Shown one piece after another: positions 45,464 through 58,374 of a stretch of DNA of 64,000 bases. Positions within the stretch are counted from its first letter, which is position 1, and every line of letters begins with the position of its first letter. The stretch comes from Portulaca oleracea (taxonomy: Eukaryota; Streptophyta; Magnoliopsida; Caryophyllales; Portulacaceae). The notes under the pieces were generated by a model. It was given only the letters and a program-made list of their open reading frames with translations, was not told the DNA's origin and did not search any database. Both the position numbers and the translations under genes were made by a program. Location: positions 18,481,501 to 18,545,500 of the forward strand of contig CM055888.1 of the NCBI GenBank assembly GCA_029582165.1. Reading direction: 5' to 3'.

Positions 45464-45647
45464 TTATGTGTCATCCAAGACAAGTGGCGTAATTTGATTG
45501 GTCAAAAATCTAATATCATTTAATTTATTATTAAATGATCCACCATAATTAATTTTGACACATGTCGGTTTATAATTGGCCAATTTAAAATTATTGTAAT
45601 TTCTACTTGGCGTGTCTTGATTGGTTGACAAATTTTTGTCTTCTACA
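45464..45647 (-). repeat. Array LTR-a, truncated (184 bp)
   Basis: Equivalent to the last part (plus-strand order) of LTR-b, ending TTCTACA. Its other end is lost where it meets R4 integrase. Confidence 0.88.
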
Positions 45648-46689
45648 AATGCCCCCTCGAGAGTTGGCCACGCTTACAACTTGGTAGTAATGGCCGCGGT
45701 CGGGTCTCGAAACTTGAATGGAACACTTGCACCATTGACTTTGTATGCAGTACCCAGGTCGATTTTGACTTGATAAGATGGTCAGAACTTCATTAAAATT
45801 GTTCAACCAGGTTCCACAAAATTTGAACATTACACACGTACATATAAAATATATACAGGAAGATTTCATCAAATAAGAAGGTGTGTTTATAGAAGTTGCA
45901 TCAATATATTGATATATTCTTGCCAGTTTCCTCTCTAAAAATATGACGTTGAATGCTAAGTTTTAGCAGGAAAGGAAACAAATCCTTGTATTCCTCATTC
46001 TCTTATATCATGGTTGCTTTAGTAGTCCCTTCATTGTCTTTTAATTATTGTATAAAGGCATAGTTTTCCATAGCAGAGAATGTCAAACACCTAATGTTGC
46101 ACAAGTTGCCATCCATCCAAACGTACAATTTTCTTGTCACCATCATTAATGATCCAATCATCATTGCCTCCATAATCATCCTTGATCTTTATTTTCAATG
46201 TTGCTACAAGATTCTTCTCATCACCATCCACTGAAGTTTAATACCGTTCATTCGAAGCTCTTTGATGACATATATAAAACTCTCCAAGGTCAAGCCTTAA
46301 TCCTTTACCGACGTGGGTCATAATTATCAACAGATCCTTCATTAGTGTTATTGCCGAATTGTTTGTCATCATTAGTGTCCCTCAAGGCACCAGTAGCTCA
46401 TGTAATGCGTTCGTAGCATCACTTAATGCCTTGAATTCTCCAAACACATGTCTAAATTGAAGGCCTTATCTCCTGGGGTTGAAATTTGATTTCTTTTTTT
46501 TAATTCCTTTTTTTTGCCTCTTTTCTTTTGTTTTTATTTTGCACACAGGTTCATTTGAAACCGAGTAACCGTGTACAAAATTTATAGACATGGAATGACG
46601 CCAACCTTTAATAATAACCGCGCCTTGAAGATAGCTTGCTGACTGGAAAGATGTCGTGTCGTTGAGTGTCTGCCTCAATTGCGGGCCGT
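45648..46689 (-). other. Array unit 1 non-coding tail
   Basis: Polypurine tract next to the LTR, then AT-rich sequence conserved in all units with no convincing gene. A T-rich run lies near 46490-46540. Two short deletions relative to other units lie near 45880-45920. The ~60-90 residue frames shared by the units reflect DNA identity. Confidence 0.75.
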
Positions 46690-47115
46690 CTTGGATTATC
46701 ATTTGCTGACCACAAGACAAGCGGTGACCTTTGATTGTCCTCCTTTGTTGTAGACATCAATTCAGCCCGTCTTGAGCATGTATTGGCAATCAGAAGACAA
46801 GAGGTGACCTTTGATTGTCCTCCTCAGTTGGGGACATCGATTCGGCCCGTCTTGAGCATGTATTGGCGATCCGAAGACAAGCGGTGTGCTTTGATTGTCC
46901 TTTCTAGTTGTGGACATCAATTCGGCCCGTCTTGGATTATCATTTATCGATGAAGGGGACGATGACCTTTGATTGTTCTCCTCAGTTGTAGACATCAGTT
47001 CGGCCCGACTTGAGCATGTATTGGCAACCAGAAGACAAGCGGTGATCTTTGATTGTCCTCCTCAGTTGGGGACATCAAGTTGGCCCGTCTTGGATTATAT
47101 CACTAATAATCGGAA
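46690..47115. repeat. Unit 1 tandem repeat block A, period about 80 bp
   Basis: About five copies marked by AAGACAAGCGGTGACC, TTTGATTGTCCTCCT, CATCAATTCGGCCCGTCTTG and AGCATGTATTGGCGATC, with one divergent copy. Confidence 0.9.
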
Positions 47116-47209
47116 GACAACTTATCTACATGTATCTGCATCATGCCTTTGAACACTTGATTCTCTTGATCTTTGATGCCTCGAACATCTCGACCTTGGA
47201 AATTCAACA

Positions 47210-47775
47210 TTCTTTGATGACTTGAATCTTGGACTTTGTTGACTTGGAGGTCTCAAACTTGAAAATATTGAATTTTGACTTCGGAGTACTTAACTTTGAC
47301 GATTTGAGAACCTTTAATTTGATTTCAAAGTATTTATTTTTGACTTGAAGGTCTTTAATTTTGCTGACTAGTGAGTCTTTGGTGTTGAAGACTTGAAAGT
47401 CTTGGATTTCGACTTGGGAGTTTTTCAATTTTGATGACTTGAAAGTCTTGATTTTGGATTTGGGAGGTTTTTTTTTCCTTTTTCTTTTTTTGTGGATGAC
47501 TTGGAAGTCTTGAATTTTGACTTGTGGGTCTTGATTTGGATGACTTGAAAGTCTTGAATTTTTGATTTGTGAGTCTTGATTTGGATGACTTGAAAGTCTT
47601 TAATTTTTGAATTGTGAGTCTTGATTTGGATGGATGACTTGGAAGTCTTCAATTTTGACTTGTAAGCCTTTGGTGTTGAAGACTTGGGAGTCTTGGATTT
47701 TGACTTGGAAGTCTTTAATTTTGACTTGGGAGTCCTTATTTAGATGTCTTGAAAGTCTTGAATTTTGACTTGAAA
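47210..47775. repeat. Unit 1 tandem repeat block B, GACTT/AAGTC motif
   Basis: Many short units of 25-45 bp containing GACTTGAAAGTCTTG or GACTTGGAAGTCTTG, each a small inverted repeat GACTT-NN-AAGTC. Sits just downstream of gag. Confidence 0.9.
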
Positions 47776-47788
47776 ACTTACAATAAGT

Positions 47789-49372
47789 TCAATCGGATTC
47801 ATCGCTCTCATCATCATCGAACACGATCTTGCCTTCATTTTTAAGCCTCGTGACAAGCTCCTTAAAAGTTTGACACTGCTCCGACGGATGGCTAATGATC
47901 CTGTGGTACTTGCAGTATTTAGGATCATTGATACTTCCAACTTCATTTGGACGCTTGGACTCTGAAAGTTTAATAATTCCTTTTGCAAAAAGTTTATCAA
48001 GTATTTCGGGTGTATCACCATCGGAAAAAAGATATTCTTTCCCTTCAAAAATCATTGATGAAGGAATTCCTTTTGACGTGCCCTCGAGTGAAGTTTGATT
48101 CTCTTTGACACATGATCTTCTTGCATCATGTTTGAAAATTGTGAGCTCCATGTCATGTGCCCCTGTTGCCAAGTCTTGAAAAGTTGTTGGCTTACTCATA
48201 TGCAAAACATAAAGCAGATCCAATTCCATGCCTTGTATACACATCTCGACAGGGGAGGCTTCGGACAATCGATCTTTGCACTCAAGGCTGAGTGACCTCC
48301 AGCAACTGATATAGTCCAAGAGTGGCTCTCGGTACCACTGCTTTGTGTTTGTCAACTCCGTCATACTAACGGTGCGTTGAGTGTTGTAAAATCGATTAAG
48401 GAACTCTTGCTCCATTTCTCCCCAACTATCGATCGACTCCGGCTCCAAGTCCGTATACCAATCAAAGGCAATTCCTTTAAGGGTTCTAATGAATTGCTTC
48501 ACTAGTTGATCTCCCTCAGTCCCATCATTATTGCAATATGCTATATGCTGCTTAGGATTCCCTTTACCATCGAAGTGAATGAATTTCGGAGGTTGATAGC
48601 CGTAAGGCATGCGAAGTGCGTCAATCCTATTTGTGTAAGGCTTCTTGTACAATTGTGTTTTACGAGAGCCTCCCTCGATCTGAGCTTCTATCGCATCGGC
48701 TACTAGTTTTTTGATTTGCTCCACAGACAATGAGCCCGAGCCAGAACCTTCTTCATATTTCTCTTCTTCGTCAGAGTCTTCGTGATTGGATCCTTTGCTG
48801 GAATCTTCATCTCCCGAACCTTCGTTAAATTTGCTAGCGGGTCGCTTTTTTAACTTCTTTGTCAATTTCTTGATTCGCCCATCTTATCGCTTAATATGCT
48901 CAGTCTTTTCCTTGCTTTCTTTCTCAAGTCTTGTCAATGTGGCCTTCATAGTCTTGAATTCTTCTTCACAGTTAATAGCATCTGTGACCATGACAGGCAT
49001 AATAATAGTGTCGATAGAGTCAGTATCAAAAACGGAGGAGAGTGAATCCCTTGGAGATTTTGGCGTTTCCACGCCAAGTTCATAGTCTTCATCCTCTTCA
49101 CTCAATGGTTGATGGAAAATATCATACATCCATCGAGGAACCATCTTCTTTAGGTCAACGACTTGAGTGGAAGTAGTTTGGTTTACCCCCGGAAAGATGG
49201 AGTTATAGATTTACAACGGGGCACTCGCAGCAACTTGTTTCTCGACCTCCACAGCGGCAGTCTTGGCCATCCTTCTGATTACTCCATTGGATGTTGCACT
49301 AGTTATTGATTCTTGTTACTTGACTTGAGAAACTTTCTTCAAAGCAAGATAGATGTTGTTCTTAGGATCCAT
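47789..49372 (-). pseudogene. Array unit 1 gag
   Basis: Retrotransposon gag reading from ATG 49372 (MDPKNNIYLALKKVSQVK). Codons 19 and 54 are TAA, shared with all other units. A private TAA at 48881-48883 interrupts HIKR-stop-DGRIKK; the remainder (358 codons) is open through the capsid core GIAFDWYTDLEPESIDSWGE and FLNRFYNTQRTVSMTELTN to DDDESDESD. A small in-frame deletion follows KQHI. No zinc knuckle or protease follows. Not translatable as one protein. Confidence 0.85.
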
Positions 49373-49449
49373 CTTCTTTAAATGATAAATAGTTCGTTCT
49401 TGAAGAAAGAGATGAGAGGCAGAGATGTCCCACCGAGCGTGCCAAAATT

Positions 49450-50123
49450 TGTAAACACAAATTTCCAGGTCTAAATAAATAAACACAAGAAATTAGTGAA
49501 CAAATATAATATATTAATTTCAAAGGATTTTGGGTACTATCTCTATGTATTTGTTACAAAATGAAAATGTAACTCCTCCGATTCGATCTCCTTGAATGAA
49601 CTTGAACGACTCTTGAATGAGTATGGTTTTGGATGAATATGAACTAGGATGAATATAGTCTTGAGTAAATATAATTCTTGGATGAATGTGATCTTGAACG
49701 CGGGTCGTAGAGACTTGATCCCGGTCAAGAGGAAGTGGTTTGATCTCCCACGAATGAACGACACGAGCTTAAACTTTGTTGTGCTTCTTGTCTTCGAGAG
49801 AGAGAGAATATGAGAGTTTTCGAGTCTTCTTTGGATGTTTTTCCAACCTCCTGTAAAGTGAAGGAAGAGACTCCCTATTTACGGAGAACCTGAACCAACA
49901 GTTAGGCCTATTAAATTCCTTTAAAAAAAAGACAAATATTTATGTGTCATCCATGACAAGTGGCGTAATTTGATTGGTCAAAAATCTAATATCATTTAAT
50001 TTATTATTAAATGATCCACCATAATTAATTTTGACACATGGCGGATTATAATTGGCCAAATTAAAATTATTGTAATTTCCACTTGGCGTGTCTTGATTGG
50101 TTGACAAATTTTTGTCTTCTACA
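49450..50123 (-). repeat. Array LTR-b (674 bp)
   Basis: Plus strand TGTAAACACAAATTT to TTGTCTTCTACA. The primer-site-like TGGCACGCTCGGTGGGAC lies on the minus strand at about 49428-49445 and a polypurine tract just beyond 50123. Confidence 0.9.
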
Positions 50124-51224
50124 AATGCCCCCTCGAGAGTTGTCAACGCTTACAACTTGGTAGTAATGGCCGCGGTCGGGTCTCGAAACTTGAATGGAAC
50201 ACTTGCACCATTGACTTTGTATGCAGTACCCAGGTCGATTTTGACTTGATAAGATGGTCAGAACTTCATTAAAATTGTTCAACCAGGTTGCACAAAATTT
50301 GAACATTACACACGTACATATAAAATATATACAGGAAAATTTCATCAAATAAGAAAAGATCATCCCTATAATCATTGTAGGTGTGTTTATAAAAGTTGCA
50401 TCAATATATCCATGAGTGATGAAATAATTTTCCACTTGCAATATATTGATATATTCTGGCCAGTTTCCTCTCTGAAAATTTAACGTTGAATGCTAACATT
50501 TAGCAGGAAAGGAAATAAATCCTTGCATTCCTCATTCTCTTATATCATGGTTGCTTTAGTAGTCCCTTCATTGTCTTTTAATTATTGTATAAAGGCATAG
50601 TCTTCCATAGCAGAGAATGTCAAACACCCAATGTTGCACAAGTTGCCATCCATCCAAACGTACAACTTTCTTGTCACCATCATTAATGATCCAATCATCA
50701 TTGCCTCCATAATCATCCTTGATCTTTATTTTCAATATTGCTACAAGATTCTTCTCATCACCATCCACTGAAGTTTCATGCCGTTCATTTCAAAGCTCTT
50801 GATGACATATATAAAACTCTCCAAGGTCAAGCCTTAATCCTTTACCGACATGGGTCATAATTATCAACAGATCCTTCATTAGTGTCATTGCCGAATTGTT
50901 TGTCATCATTAGTGTCCCTCAACGCACCAGTAAGTCATGTAATGCGTTCGTAGCATCACTTAATGCCTTGAATTCCCCAAACACATGTCTAAATTGACGG
51001 CCTTATCTCCTGGGGTTGAAATTTGATTTCTTTTTTTAATTTCTTTTTTTTCCTTCTTTTCTTTTGTTTTTATTTTGCACACAGGTTCATTTGAAGTCGA
51101 GTAACCTTGTACAAAATTTATAGACATGGAATGACGCCAACCTTTAATAATAAGCGCGCCTTGAAGATAGCTTGCTGACTTGAAAGATGTCGTGTCGTTG
51201 AGTGTCTGCCTCAATTGCGGGCCG
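50124..51224 (-). other. Array unit 2 non-coding tail
   Basis: Same AT-rich tail as unit 1 without its deletions. No gene recognised. Confidence 0.75.
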
Positions 51225-51655
51225 TCTTGGATTATCATTTGTTGACCAGAAGACAAGCGGTGACCATTGATTGTCCTCCTTTGTTGTGGACATCAATTCA
51301 GCCCGTCTTGAGCATGTATTCGCGATCCGAAGACAAGCGGTAAACTTTGATTGTCCTCCTTAGTTGGGGACATCGACTCGGCCCGTCTTGAGCATGTATT
51401 GGCGATCCGAAGACAAGCGGTGTGCTTTGATTGTCCTCCCTAGTTGTTGACATCAATTCGGCCCGTCTTGGATTATCATTTATCGATGAAGGGGACGGTG
51501 ACCTTTGATTGTCCTCCTCAGTTGTAGACATCAGTTCGGCCTGACTTGAACATGTATTGGCAACCAGAAGACTAGCGGTTATCTTTGATTGTCGTCCTCA
51601 GTTGGGAACATGAATTTAGTCCGTCTTGGATTATATCACTGATAATCGGAAGACA
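51225..51655. repeat. Unit 2 tandem repeat block A, period about 80 bp
   Basis: Copies of the AAGACAAGCGGT / CGGCCCGTCTTGAGCATG unit, equivalent to 46690-47115. Confidence 0.9.
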
Positions 51656-51754
51656 ACTTATCTACATGTGTCTGCATCATGCCTTTGAACACTTTATTCT
51701 CTTGATCTTTGATGCCTCGAACGTCTCGACCTTGGAAATTCAACATTCTTTTAT

Positions 51755-52170
51755 GACTTGAATCTTGAATTTTGAATTTTGACTTCGGAGTACTTAACTT
51801 TGACAATTTGAGAACCTTTAATTTGATTTGAAAGTATTTAGTTTTGACTTGAAGGTCTTTAATTTTGCTGACTTGTGAGTCTTTGGTGTTGAAGACTTGA
51901 AAGTCTTGGATTTCGACTTGGGAGTTTTTCAATTTTGATGTCTTGAAAGTCTTGATTTTGGATTTGGGAGGTTTTTTTTTTCCTTTTTCTTTTTGTGTGG
52001 ATGACTAGGAAGTCTTGAATTTTGACTTGTGGGTCTTGATTTGGATGACTTGAAAGTCTTGAATTTTTTAATTGCGAGTCTTGATTTGGATGACTTGAAA
52101 GTCTTGAATTTTTTACTTGTGAGTCTTTATTTGGATGGATGACTTGGAAGTCTTGAATTTGGACTTGGGA
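51755..52170. repeat. Unit 2 tandem repeat block B, shortened
   Basis: Same GACTT-NN-AAGTC units. About 110 bp are missing next to gag relative to units 1, 3 and 4, which with a smaller gap near 51770 explains why this unit is the shortest. Confidence 0.88.
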
Positions 52171-52184
52171 GTCTTTGAATAAGT

Positions 52185-53779
52185 TCAATCGGATTCATCG
52201 CTCTCATCTTCATCGAACACGATCTTGCCTTCATTTTTAAGCCTCATGACAAGCTCCTTAAAAGTTTGACACTGCTCCAACGGATGGCTAATGATCCTAT
52301 GGTACTTGCAGTATTTAGGATCATGGATACTTCCAACATCATTTGGACACTTGGACTCTGAAAGTTTAATAATTCCTTTTGCAAGAAGTTTATCAAGTAT
52401 CTCGGGTGTATCACCATCGGAAAAAAGATATTCTTTCCCTTCAAAAATCATTGATGAAGGAATTCCTTTTGACGTGCCCTTGAGTGAAGTTTACTTCTCT
52501 TTGACACTTGATCTTCTTGCATCATGCTTGAAAATTGTGAGCTCCATGTCATGTGCCCCTGTTGCCAAGTCTTGAAAAGTTGTTGGCTTACTCATATGCA
52601 TAACACAAAGCAGATCCAATTCCATGCCTTGTATACACATCTCGAAAGCGGAGGCTTCGGACAATCGATCTTTGCACTCAAGGCTGAGTGTCCTCCAGCG
52701 ATTGATATAGTCTAAGAGTGGCTCTTGGTACCACTGCTTTGTGTTTGTCAACTCCGTCATACTAACGGTGCGTTGAGTGTTGTAAAATCGATTAAGGAAC
52801 TCTTGCTCCATTTTTCCCCAACTATCGATCGACTCCGTCTCCAAGTCCGTATACCAATCAAAGGCAATTTCTTTAACGGTTCTAATGAACTGCTTCGCTA
52901 GTTGATCTCCCTCAGTCCCATCATTATTGCAAGTCTCGATGAAATGAGTTATATGTTGCTTAAGATTCCCTTTACCATCGAAGTGAATGAATTTCGGCGG
53001 TTGATAGCCGTAAGGCATGCGAAGTGTGTCAATCCTCTTTGTGTAAGGCTTCATGTACAACTGAGTTTTACGAGAGGCTCCCTCGATATGAGCTTCTATC
53101 GCATCGGCTACTAGTTTTTGGATTTGCTCCACAGACAATGAGCCCGAGCCAGAACCTTCTTCATATTTCTCTTCTTCGTCGGAGTCTTCGTAATTGGATC
53201 CTTTGCCGAAATCTTCATCTCCCGAACTTTCGTCAAATTTGCTAGCGGGTCGCTTTTTTAACTTATTTGTCAATTTCTTGATCCGCCCATCTTGTCGCTT
53301 AATATGCTCAGTCTTTTCCTTGCTTTCTTTCTCAATTCTTGCCAATGTGGCCTTCATAGTCTTGAATTCTTCTTCATAGTTAATAGCATCTGTGACCATG
53401 ACGGGCATAATAATAGTGTCGATAGAGACAGTATCAAAAACGGAGGAGAGTGAATCCCTTGGAGATTTTGGCGTTTCCACGCCAATTCATAGTCTTCATC
53501 CTCTTCACTCAATGGTTGATGGAAAATTTCATACATCCATCAAGGAACCATTTTTTTCGGGTCAACGACTTGAGTGTAAGTAGTTTGGTTTACCCCCGGC
53601 AAGTTGGGGTTATAGATTTACAACGGGGCACTCGCAGCAACTTGTTTCTCGACCTCCACAGCGGGAGTCTTGGCCATCCTTCTGATTACTCCATTGGATG
53701 TTGCACTAGTTATTGATTCTTGTTACTTGACTTGAGAAACTTTCTTCAAAGCGTGATAGATGTTGTTCTTAGGATCCAT
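52185..53779 (-). pseudogene. Array unit 2 gag
   Basis: From ATG 53779 with the two shared early TAA codons. A private one-base deletion near 53485 (GCCAATTC versus GCCAAGTTC) shifts frame after EDEDYEL. A private TAA at 52491-52493 interrupts SVKEK-stop-TSLKG. The 329-codon middle segment (ETPKSPRDS to SSVKEK) is open and holds the capsid core. Ends DEDESDESD. Confidence 0.85.
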
Positions 53780-53856
53780 CTTCTTCAAATGATAAATAGT
53801 TCATTCTTGGAGAAAGAGATGAGAGGCAAAGATGTTCGCCCGACCGTGCCAAAATT

Positions 53857-54529
53857 TGTAAACACAAATTTCCGGGTCTAAATAAATAAACCCAAGAAAT
53901 TAGTGAACAAATATAATATATTAATTTCAAAGGATTTTGGGTACTATCTCTATGTATTTGTTATAAAATGAAAATGTAACTCCTCCGATTCGATCTCCTT
54001 GAATGAACTTGAACGAGTCTTGAATGACTATAGTTTTGGATGAATATGATCTTGGATGAATATAGTCTTGAGTAAATATATTCTTGGACGAATGTGATCT
54101 TGAACGCGGGTCGTAGAGACTTGATCCCGATCAAGAGGAAGTGGTTTGATCTCCCACGAATAAACGACACGAGCTTAAACTTTGTTGTGCTTCTTGTCTT
54201 CGAGAGAGAGAGAATATCAGAGTTTTCGAGTCTTCGTTGGATGTTTTTCCAACCTCCTGTAAAGTGAAGGAAGAGACTCCCTATTTATTGAGAACCTGAA
54301 CCAACAGTTAGGCCTATTTAATTCCTTTAAAAAAAAGACAAATATTTATGTGTCATCCATGACAAGTGGCGTAATTTGATTGGCCAAAAATCTAATATCA
54401 TTTAATTTATTATTAAATGATCCACTATAATTAATTTTGACACATGTCGGATTATAATTGCCCAAATTAAAATTATTGTAATTTCTACTTGGCGTGTCTT
54501 GATTGGTTGACAAATTTTTGTCTTCTATA
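53857..54529 (-). repeat. Array LTR-c (673 bp)
   Basis: TGTAAACACAAATTT to TTGTCTTCTATA; the terminal ACA of the sister LTRs is ATA here, so the conserved CA end is mutated. The neighbouring primer-site region is also diverged (GGCACGGTCGGGCGAAC). Confidence 0.88.
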
Positions 54530-55621
54530 AATGCCCCCTCAAGAGTTGGCCACGCTTACAACTTGGTAATAATGGCCGCGGTCGGGTCTCGAAACTTGAA
54601 TGGAATACTTGCACCATTGACTTTGTATGCAGTACCCAGGTCAATTTTGACTTGATAAGATGATCAGAACTTCATTAAAATTGTTCAACCAGGTTCCACA
54701 AAATTTGAACATTACACACGTACATATAAAATATATACAGGAAGATTTCATCAAATAAGAAACGATCATCCCTATAATCATTGTAGGTGTATTTATAAAA
54801 GTTGCATCAATATATCCATGAGTGATGAAATAATTTTCCACTTCCAATATATTGATATATTCTTGCCAGTTTCCTCTCTGAAAATATAACGTTGAATGCT
54901 AACTTTTAGCAGGAAAGGAAATAAATCCTTGCATTCCTCATTCTCTTATATCATGGTTGCTTTAGTAGTCCCTTCATTGTCTTTTCATTATTGTATAAGG
55001 CATAGTCTTCCATAGCAGAGAATGTCAAACACCCAATGTTGCACATGTTGCCATCCATCCAAACGTACAACTTTCTTGTCACCATCATTAATGATCCAAT
55101 AATCATTGCCTCCATAATCATCCTTGATCTTTATTTTCAATGTTGCTACAAGATTCTTCTCATCACCATCCACTGAAGTTTCATGCCGTTCATTTCAAAG
55201 CTCTTGAGGACATATATAAAACTCTCCAAGGTCAAGCCTTAATCCTTTACCGACGTGGGTCATAATTATCAACAGATCCTTCATTAGTGTCATTGCCGAA
55301 TTGTTTGTCATCATTAGTGTCCCTCAACGCACCAGTAAGTCATGTAATGCGTTCGTAGCATCACTTAATGCCTTGAATTCCCCAAACACATGTCTAAATT
55401 GACGGCCTTATCTCCTGGGGTTGAAATTTGATTTCTTTTTTTAATTTCTTTTTTTTCCTTCTTTTCTTTTGTTTTTATTTTGCACACAGGTTCATTTGAA
55501 GTCGAGTAACCTTGTACAAAATTTATAGACATGGAATGACGCCAACCTTTAATAATAAGCGCGCCTTGAAGATAGCTTGCTGACTTGAAAGATGTCGTGT
55601 CGTTGAGTGTCTGCCTCAATT
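54530..55621 (-). other. Array unit 3 non-coding tail
   Basis: Same tail as units 1 and 2; no gene recognised. Confidence 0.75.
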
Positions 55622-56065
55622 GCGGGCCGTCTTGGATTATCATATCATTTGCTGACTAGAAGACAAGCGGTGACCTTTGATTGTCCTCCTTTGTTGTGGA
55701 CATCAATTCAGCCCGTCTTGAGCATGTATTGGCGATCAGAAGACAAGCGGTGACCTTTGATTGTCCTCCTTAGTGGGGGACATCGATTCGGCCCGTCTTG
55801 AGCATGTATTGGCGATCCGAAGATAAGCGGTGTGCTTTGATTGTCCTCCCTAGTTGTGGACATCAATTCGGCCCGTCTTGGATTATCATTTATCGATGAA
55901 GGGGACAGTGACCTTTGATTGTCCTCCTCAGTTGTAGACATCAGTTCGGCCCGACTTGAGCACGTATTGGCATCTAGATGACAAGCGGTTACCTTTGATT
56001 GTCCTCCTCGGTTGGGAACATCAATTAAGTCCGTCTTAGATTATATCACTGCTAATCGGAAGACA
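55622..56065. repeat. Unit 3 tandem repeat block A, period about 80 bp
   Basis: Equivalent to 46690-47115, with about five copies. Confidence 0.9.
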
Positions 56066-56162
56066 ACTTATCTACATGTGTCTGCATCATGCCTTTGAAC
56101 ACTTTATTCTCTTGATCTTTGATGCCTCGAACGTCTCGACCTGGGAAATTCAACATTCTTTT

Positions 56163-56725
56163 ATGACTTGAATCTTGGACTTTGTTGACTTGGGGATCTC
56201 AAACTTGAAAATATTGAATTTTGACTTCGGAGTACTTAACTTTGTCGATTTGAGAATCTTTAATTTGATTTGAAAGTATTTAGTTTTGACTTGAAGGTCT
56301 TTAATTTTGCTGACTTGTGAGTCTTTGGTGTTGAAGACTTGAAAGTCTTGGATTTCGACTTGGGAGTTTTTCAATTTTGATGTCTTGAAAGTCTTGATTT
56401 TGGATTTGGGAGGTTTTTTTTTTCCTTTTTCTTTTTGTGTGGATGACTTGGAAGTCTTGAATTTTGACTTGTGGGTCTTGATTTAGATGACTCGAAAGTC
56501 TTGAATTTTTTAATTGTGAGTCTTGATTTGGATGACTTGAAAGTCTTGAATTTTTGACTTGTGAGTCTTTATTTGGATGGATGACTTTGACGTCTTGAAT
56601 TTGGACTTGGGAGTCTTTGGTGTTGAAGACTTGGGAGTCTTGGATTTTGACTTGGAAGTCTTTAATTTTGACTTGGGAGTCCTTATTTGGATGACTTGAA
56701 AGTCTTGAATTTTGACTTGAAAACT
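56163..56725. repeat. Unit 3 tandem repeat block B
   Basis: GACTT-NN-AAGTC units, full length. Confidence 0.9.
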
Positions 56726-56735
56726 TACAATAAGT

Positions 56736-58297
56736 TCAATCGGATTCATCGCTCTCATCTTCATCGAACAAGATCTTGCCTTCATTTTTAAGCCTCATGA
56801 CAAGCTCCTTAAAAGTTTGACACTGCTCCAACGAATGGCTAATGATCCTGTGGTTCTTGCAGTATTTAGGATCATTGATACTTCCAACTTCATTTGGACG
56901 CTTGGACTCTGAAAGTTTAATAATTCCTTTTGCAAGAAGTTTATCAAGTATCTCGGGTGTATCACCATCGAAAAAAAGATATTCTTTCCCATCAAAAATC
57001 ATTGATGAAGGAATTCCTTTTGACGTGCCCTCGAGTGAAGTTTGCTTCTCTTTGACACTTGATCTTCTTGCATCATGCTTGAAAATTGTGAGCTCCATGT
57101 CATGTGCCCCTGTTGCCAAGTCTTGAAAAGTTGTTGGCTTACTCATATGCATAACATAAAGCAGATCCAATTCCATGCCTTGTATACACATCTCGAAAGC
57201 GGAGGCTTCAGACAATCGATCTTTGCACTCAAGGCTGAGTGACCTCCAGCGATTGATATAGTCCAAGAGTGCCTCTCGGTACCACTGCTTTGTGTTTGTC
57301 AACTCCGTCATACTAACGGTGCGTTGAGTGCTGTAAAATCGATTAAGGAACTCTTGCTCCATTATTCCCCAACTATCGATCAACTCTGGCTCCAAGTCCA
57401 TATACCAATCAAAGGCAATTCCTTTAAGGGTTCTAATGAACTGCTTCACTAGTTAATCTCCCTCAGTCCCATCATTATTGCAAGTCTCGATGAAATGAGG
57501 TAAATATATCTTAAGATTCCCTTTACCATCGAAGTGAATGAATTTTTGCGGTTGATAGCCGTAAGGCATGCGAAGTGTGTCAATCCTCTTTGTGTAAGGC
57601 TTCACGTACAATTGAGTATTACGAGAGCCTCCCTCGATCTGAGCTTCTATCGCATCAGCTACTAGTTTTTGGATTTGCTCCACAGACAATGAGCCCGAGC
57701 CAGAACCTTCTTCATATTTCTCTTCTTCGTCGGAGTCTTCGTGATTGGATCTTTGCCGGAATCTTCATCTCCCGAACCTTCGTCAAATTTGCCAGCGGGT
57801 CGCCCATCTTGTCGCTTAATATGCTCAGTCTTTTCCTTGATTTCTTTCTCAATTCTTGCCAATGTGGCCTTCATAGTCTTAAATTCTTCTTCATAGTTAA
57901 TAGCATCTGTGACCATGACGGGCATAATAATAGTGTCGATAGAGTCAGTATCAAAAACGGACGAGAGTGAATCCCTTGGAGATTTTGGCGTTTGCACGCC
58001 AACTTCATAGTCTTCATCCTCTTCACTCAATGGTTGATGGAAAATTTCATACATCCATCGAGGAACCATCTTCTTTGGGTCAACGACTTGAGTGGAAGTA
58101 GTTTGGTTTACCCCCGGCAAGTTGGAGTTATAGATTTACAACGGGGCACTCGCAGCAACTTGTTTCTCGACCTCCACAGCGGCAGTCTTGGCCATCATTC
58201 TGAGTACTCCATTGGATGTTGCACTAGTTATTGATTCTTATTACTTGACTTGAGAAACTTTCTTCAAAGCATGATAGATTTTGTTCTTAGGATCCAT
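56736..58297 (-). pseudogene. Array unit 3 gag
   Basis: From ATG 58297 with the shared early TAA codons. Private lesions: an in-frame 33-bp deletion after KRQDGR that removes the lysine-rich IKKLTKKLKER segment; a one-base deletion near 57750 shifting the frame; and a TAA at 57450-57452 (TEGD-stop-LVKQ). The last 237 codons are open. Confidence 0.85.
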
Positions 58298-58374
58298 CTT
58301 CTTCAAATGATAAATAGTTCGTTCTTAGAAAAAGAGATGAGAGGCAGAGATGTCCCACCGAGCGTGCCAAAATT

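Noticed and set aside
47204..47652. Short frames with repeated DFQVIQIKTHKSK-like residues
   Set aside because: Translation of tandem repeat block B; frames change between units.
50067..50441. 68-124 residue frames recurring in every array unit (YFITHGYIDATF type)
   Set aside because: Conserved only because the units are near-identical DNA; lengths and ends differ and no start or family is evident.
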